Source of the DNA: Latrodectus hesperus
Lineage: Eukaryota > Arthropoda > Arachnida > Araneae > Theridiidae
NCBI GenBank assembly: GCA_037975125.1
Contig: JAJQOW010000232.1
Span: 85,296 to 149,295 of the forward strand
Length of the DNA: 64,000 nucleotides
Reading direction: 5' to 3'
The notes under the pieces are model-generated. The model did no database searches and was not told the origin of the DNA. It saw only the letters and a list, made by a program, of their open reading frames with translations. This document shows, in pieces, positions 63,614 through 64,000 of this stretch. Every line of letters begins with the position of its first letter. The stretch's first letter is position 1. The translations under genes were made by a program, and so were the position numbers.

Positions 63614-64000
63614 ATGTTGTTGTTGTTACTTATGACACTTGGACAAGCCAAGCTCGCTATGTGCCTTGGCAAAGCGAATTTAAGTCAATAGCGAATTTTA
63701 GTCTTTCGTTTTAATCAGAGCATAATGAAGGTGAAAGTACGTCCTTGCTCTTTTTTAAATCCTCCGATAGATGGCACCCTCAGAGAATCCACTCCCTCAA
63801 TTTTGACATTGATCTGAAGGGGGAGGAAATTTTCTCCGGACCATTGCACCCATGGTAACTGCTCAACGACCGACCACAGGACTTTCGATTCCACAGATTT
63901 AACGAGCACATATATCGCATGTACTCGGTGGGTCTTTGGTGGCATTGGGAATCGAACCCCGTCCTTCCGGATGGTAGGCCGATACCCTAACCACTAGGCT
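63614..64000 (-). mobile_element. tRNA-derived SINE, family C, cut by window end
   Basis: Read on the minus strand, the window end begins with AGCCTAGTGGTTAG (A box region, 63987-64000), then a B box (GGGGTTCGATTCCC, 63947-63960). The body runs through GGAAGGACGGGG, CACCCATGGTAACTGC-type and TCTATCGGAGGATT segments to a CAACAACAACA tail (63614-63627 as TGTTGTTGTTGTT). The first bases lie beyond the window. The truncated relative is at 22977-23125. A 76-codon frame inside is a by-product. Confidence 0.9.

Overview
The window looks like non-coding nuclear DNA from an arthropod, most likely an orb-weaving spider. It is very AT-rich, has long (AT)n tracts, and almost all recognisable coding material is broken transposable elements. 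The arthropod or spider reading is inference: it rests on several tRNA-headed SINEs ending in CAA/TTG repeats, a small inverted-repeat DNA element that resembles repeats I associate with spider assemblies, mariner and Tc1 remnants, and I/LOA-like non-LTR retrotransposon pieces. I see no intact host protein gene, rRNA, free-standing tRNA gene, CRISPR array or bacterial operon.

Layout. 1-14 kb is mostly AT-rich unique sequence. It holds an X-box-like site (1260), a 13-bp-arm hairpin (678-718), copy 1 of an unnamed dispersed repeat (about 2550-3080) and two higher-GC blocks (3940-4260, 12340-12700). 14-20 kb has a 130-bp AT tract and two copies of a roughly 255-bp inverted-repeat element (14726, 19674), with an 82-bp SINE tail between them flanked by 10-bp duplications. 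22.9-23.4 kb holds a SINE remnant and a near-perfect 65-bp-arm hairpin. 27.9-29.05 kb is a non-LTR retrotransposon that has both ends and a 12-bp target duplication but lacks its reverse transcriptase. 32.98-33.44 kb is the most promoter-like block: CpG-bearing, with an AAGATGGCC motif and a short ATG reading frame running into a possible splice donor. 33.8-37.5 kb contains tandem duplications, an AT tract, the best copy of the 255-bp element (perfect 8-bp target duplication) and the inverted second copy of the unnamed repeat. 42.5-43.7 kb is a higher-complexity block that looks like an old pseudogene, family unknown. 46.2-47.3 kb has a decayed SINE followed by the 3' end of a second non-LTR element. 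52.3-53.4 kb has a direct repeat and a 5'-truncated mariner. 57.0-60.3 kb has a complete minus-strand SINE and a 972-bp Tc1 element with both inverted repeats. 61.07-61.35 kb is a complete plus-strand SINE, 62.4-62.5 kb an AT tract, and 63.6-64.0 kb a SINE cut by the window end.

How it fits together. The SINEs and the CAA-tailed fragments were presumably moved by LINE enzymes. The 255-bp element and the Tc1 and mariner pieces would have needed transposases from elsewhere. Nothing here is an autonomous element. I did not find a convincing new biological system. The items most worth a second look are the 23.26-23.39 kb hairpin, the deleted but duplication-flanked LINE, the 8-bp-duplication MITE, the two-copy repeat with a conserved CRE/CCAAT block, and the candidate promoter at 33 kb.
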